From Pseudomonadota bacterium (GTDB lineage Bacteria > Pseudomonadota > Alphaproteobacteria > Acetobacterales > Acetobacteraceae): a DNA stretch of 7,636 bases. The stretch covers positions 1-7,636 of the forward strand of contig JAJZVE010000207.1 in NCBI GenBank assembly GCA_021845835.1, in the 5' to 3' direction. Positions 5,214 to 7,636 of this stretch are shown piece after piece. Positions within the stretch are counted from its first letter, which is position 1, and each line of letters starts with the position of its first letter. A program made the translations under genes and the position numbers. The notes beneath the pieces are model-generated. The model was not told where the DNA came from, made no database searches, and saw only the letters and a program-made list of their open reading frames with translations.

Positions 5214-6473
5214 ATGTCCGTCTCAGCCGTCGGCCCCGACGCGATCGTACTCGGCGCAGGTGTCGTCGGCGTCGCGACCGCGCTTTATCTGCAGCGCGCC
5301 GGGCTGGCGACGCGCGTGCTCGACCCGCTGCCGCCCGGCGGTGGCGCGTCGTTCGGCAATGCCGGCATGATCAGCGCCGACACGGTGACCCCGGTGGCGC
5401 TGCCCGGCATGCTGCGGCAGGTGCCGAAATGGCTCGCCGACCCGTCCGGCCCGCTGGCGGTGCGCCCGTCCTATCTGCCGCGCGCCCTGCCCTGGCTGCT
5501 GCGCTGGCTGCGCGAGGGGCGCATGACGCGCGTGCGCGCCATCTCCGACGCGATGCGGGCGATCAATCGCGACGCCTTCGCCTGCTGGCGCGACCTGCTC
5601 GGCGCGGAGGCGTTCAACGCGCTGGTCCGCCGCTCCGGCCAGATCCAGATCTGGGAGGGCGACGCCCTGCCCCGCTCCGCCGTCATCGACACGGAGCTGC
5701 GGGCGCGGCACGGCATCGCCGTGCAGGAGCTGGGTGCGGACGACCTGCGCCAGATGCTGCCCGGCCTGTCGCCGGAGGTGCGGCACGGACGGCTGGTGCC
5801 CGGCAACGGCTACCTGCTCGACCCGGGGGGCGCGGTGGCGGCGCTGGCCGGACGGCTGCGCGCCGAGGGCGGCGCGATCCATGCCGAGCGCGCCATGAAG
5901 CTGATCCCGCGCGCGGGCGGCGGCTGGACGGTGATGACCAACATCGCCAACCACACCGCCCCGCGCGTGGTGGTCGCGGCCGGCGCGTGGTCACGCACGC
6001 TGCTCGCCCCGCTCGGCCTGCGCGTGCCGCTGGAAACCGAGCGCGGCTACCATGCGACGCTGCCGGCGCCCACCATCGACCTGCGCTTCACGATCATCCA
6101 CAAATCGCGCGGCTTCGGGCTGACCTCGATGGCAGACGGTCTGCGGGTCGCCGGCACGGTGGAGATCGCCGGCCTCGACGCGCCGCCGGACGAGCGCCGC
6201 GCCGAAATCCTGGTCGCGCACGCGCACCGCCTGTTCCCCGGCCTCGCGCATGGCGAGCCGCGGCTGTGGATGGGCTTCCGCCCCTCCACGCCCGACAGCC
6301 TGCCGGTGCTGGGCGAGGCGCCGGGCCGCCCCGGCCTGTTCCTGGCGTTCGGGCACGGGCATTTCGGCATGACCGGCGGGCTGCCGAGCGCGCGGCTGGT
6401 CGCCGCGCTGATGACCGGCGCCGCGCCGCCGATCGACCCGGCGCCTTACCGCCTCGGCCGCTTCGCCGCGTAG
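5214..6473 (+). CDS. FAD-dependent D-amino acid dehydrogenase-like oxidoreductase (DadA-like, DAO family)
   Basis: A 419-residue flavoenzyme, matching the roughly 410-430 residues of DadA-type dehydrogenases, which oxidatively deaminate D-amino or imino acids and pass electrons to the respiratory chain. An N-terminal Rossmann fold binds FAD: IVLGAGVVGVATALYL carries G14-x-G16-x2-G19, with D37 at the end of the second strand. The DadA-like segment GGGASFGNAGMIS lies at 42-54. The C-terminus has WMGFRPSTPDSLPVLGEAP and FGHGHFGMTGGLPSARLVA, the second FAD-contact region. No signal peptide is evident; the N-terminal hydrophobic stretch is the FAD fold. The ATG at 5214 is backed by GGGGA seven bases upstream. 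It is convergent with the second FAD oxidoreductase, with 7 bases between stops. The substrate could be a D-amino acid, D-hydroxyproline or a secondary amine; the sequence does not decide. Confidence 0.9.
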   Translation: MSVSAVGPDAIVLGAGVVGVATALYLQRAGLATRVLDPLPPGGGASFGNAGMISADTVTPVALPGMLRQVPKWLADPSGPLAVRPSYLPRALPWLLRWLREGRMTRVRAISDAMRAINRDAFACWRDLLGAEAFNALVRRSGQIQIWEGDALPRSAVIDTELRARHGIAVQELGADDLRQMLPGLSPEVRHGRLVPGNGYLLDPGGAVAALAGRLRAEGGAIHAERAMKLIPRAGGGWTVMTNIANHTAPRVVVAAGAWSRTLLAPLGLRVPLETERGYHATLPAPTIDLRFTIIHKSRGFGLTSMADGLRVAGTVEIAGLDAPPDERRAEILVAHAHRLFPGLAHGEPRLWMGFRPSTPDSLPVLGEAPGRPGLFLAFGHGHFGMTGGLPSARLVAALMTGAAPPIDPAPYRLGRFAA

Positions 6474-6480
6474 CCGCCCG

Positions 6481-7636
6481 TCACAGCCCGCTGTCCGGCA
6501 CCAGCCGCGTGCCGTCGTGCATGCGGCTGAAGCGGAACGGACGCGGATCGACCAGCGGCCCGTCGCCGCTGATAAGGTCGGCGGCGAGATGTCCGGCCCC
6601 CGGCCCGATGCCGAAGCCGTGGCCGGAGAAGCCGGTGGCGATGAACAGCCCCGGCAGCCGATCGACCGGCCCGATCACCGGCACCGCGTCGGGCGTATGG
6701 TCGATCATGCCGCCCCAGCTTGCTGCGACCTCGACGCCGGCCAGTTGCGGATGCGCCGCGCGCAACTGGGCAAGCGCGGTCGCCAGCGTCGGCGCGTGCG
6801 GCGCAGGGTCCAGCACGCGCACCGCCTCGAACGGCGATGGCGCGTCCAGCCGCCAATGGCTGCGCTGCAGCAGGCTCGCGAACGAGGCCGCATCGAGGCG
6901 CAGCCGCAGATACCGCCAGCCCTGCCGCGCCATCGGCAGGAACGGCCAGGCGAAGCGCAGCACGTCGGCGGTGACGGGCAGCACCGCGTCGGAGCGCATC
7001 GCCACCACGCAGGCGCCGTCGCGGTCGCGGCGCATGCAGTAGCCGGGGGTGGCGAGGCCGATGCCGACCGCCTCCGGCGCCGGCCCGGTGCGGAACACCG
7101 ACGCGAGCACGCTCACCTGCGGCAGGCGGATGCCGTGCCGGCGGCAGAACAGCGTGGACCAGGCGCCGCCGGCGCACAGCACCGCCTGGGTGCGGATGGT
7201 CCCGCGCTCGGTGACGACGCCGGCGACGCGGCCGGCCTGCGTTTCCAGGCCGCGCGCGGCGCAGCCCTGATGCAGCGTGGCACCGTGGCGCCGCGCCGCC
7301 CCGGCGATCGCCGGGGCGGCCAGCGACGGTTCGGCGCGTCCGTCGCTCGCGGTGTAGAGCCCGGCCCGCCACTGCCGCGCCATGCCGGGCAGCAGGGACG
7401 CCAGCGCCTCGCCCCGGCGCAGCTCGCTGATGATGCCGTGCGGCGCCGCGTCGGCCGCCCAACGCTCCCAGCCGGCGATCTCCGCCGCGTCGTCGCTGAC
7501 GAAGGCGAGGCCGGTGCGGCGGAAGCCGACATCGGTGCCGGTCTCCGCCGCCATGCCGTCCCACAGCGCCATGCTCTCGCGGATCAGCGGCAGCTCGCCG
7601 CGGTCGCGGCCCTGCTGGCGGCACCAGCCCCAGTTG
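6481..7636 (-). CDS. DAO-family FAD-dependent oxidoreductase, N-terminus cut off by the window edge
   Basis: The reading frame is open to the right edge, so the visible 384 residues are the middle and C-terminus; the FAD-binding GxGxxG motif must lie outside. The internal ATG at 7570-7572 is not the start, because the frame upstream of it continues as coherent family sequence, NWGWCRQQGRDRGELPLIRES. Other visible features are a substrate-domain segment GLYTASDGRAEPSLAAPAIA, the FAD-domain strand TQAVLCAGGAWST, and a C-terminal flavin-contact region with WGGMIDHTPDAVPVIGP followed by GLFIATGFSGHGFGIGPGAG. The family (PF01266) includes sarcosine, glycine and amino-acid oxidases and opine oxidase subunits. 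The NWGW-RQQGRD pattern is typical of proteobacterial members of unknown substrate. It shares the fold, but not obvious close identity, with the convergent DadA-like gene, which hints at related amine or amino acid substrates. Confidence 0.9.
   Translation of the reverse strand, partial: NWGWCRQQGRDRGELPLIRESMALWDGMAAETGTDVGFRRTGLAFVSDDAAEIAGWERWAADAAPHGIISELRRGEALASLLPGMARQWRAGLYTASDGRAEPSLAAPAIAGAARRHGATLHQGCAARGLETQAGRVAGVVTERGTIRTQAVLCAGGAWSTLFCRRHGIRLPQVSVLASVFRTGPAPEAVGIGLATPGYCMRRDRDGACVVAMRSDAVLPVTADVLRFAWPFLPMARQGWRYLRLRLDAASFASLLQRSHWRLDAPSPFEAVRVLDPAPHAPTLATALAQLRAAHPQLAGVEVAASWGGMIDHTPDAVPVIGPVDRLPGLFIATGFSGHGFGIGPGAGHLAADLISGDGPLVDPRPFRFSRMHDGTRLVPDSGL

Noticed and set aside
5429..7042. 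Plus-strand open frame of 537 codons crossing both FAD oxidoreductase genes
   Set aside because: It runs in the wrong frame of the DadA-like gene and then antisense to the second gene. Its composition is Arg/Ala/Gly-rich with no domain.
6446..7624. Minus-strand open frame of 392 codons overlapping the second FAD oxidoreductase
   Set aside because: Out of frame with the motif-bearing DAO sequence and arginine-rich; a shadow.
1..7636. Mobile element, CRISPR array, defence system or biosynthetic cluster
   Set aside because: No transposase, integrase, spaced short repeats, nuclease, toxin or modular synthase was seen on either strand. Base composition is even throughout, so there is no sign of recent transfer.

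Overview
The window is about 70% GC. Codon third positions are almost all G or C, and AGGAG-type ribosome binding sites precede several genes. The protein families and this base composition suggest an alphaproteobacterium, perhaps Acetobacteraceae (Roseomonas-like). The taxonomic placement is inference. The region looks like ordinary chromosomal catabolic gene content. I see no tRNA, rRNA, CRISPR array, insertion sequence, phage or defence gene.

Layout: (1) 1-173, plus strand: the tail of an unrecognised gene whose coding signal switches frame near base 100. A GC-rich hairpin follows its stop. (2) 4493 down to 210, minus strand: a probable four-gene operon. In transcription order it holds a FAS1/HTD2-type hot-dog enoyl-CoA hydratase (mesaconyl-C4-CoA/itaconyl-CoA hydratase-like), a family III CoA transferase (CaiB/BaiF), an NAD(P)-dependent aldehyde dehydrogenase and a classical short-chain dehydrogenase. 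The first two overlap by 4 bases; the later gaps are 47 bases each. (3) 4494-4693: a 200-base divergent intergenic region with an 11-base direct repeat and a short inverted repeat. (4) 4694-5095, plus strand: a small DUF302 protein starting at GTG. (5) 5096-5213: two successive hairpins. (6) 5214-6473, plus strand: a DadA-like FAD-dependent amino acid dehydrogenase. (7) 6481-7636, minus strand: a second DAO-family FAD oxidoreductase, cut at its N-terminus by the window edge and convergent with the first at a 7-base gap.

How the genes may work together: in the minus-strand operon, an alcohol or hydroxy group could be oxidised by the SDR, the aldehyde oxidised to an acid by the ALDH, the acid loaded onto CoA by the CoA transferase, and the enoyl-CoA hydrated by the hot-dog enzyme. 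The hydratase and CoA transferase pair resembles the mesaconyl-CoA / itaconyl-CoA branch that ends at citramalyl-CoA, but the expected citramalyl-CoA lyase is not in the window. The two FAD enzymes point to oxidation of amino or imino acids. Substrates cannot be fixed from sequence alone, and I found no convincing novel system.
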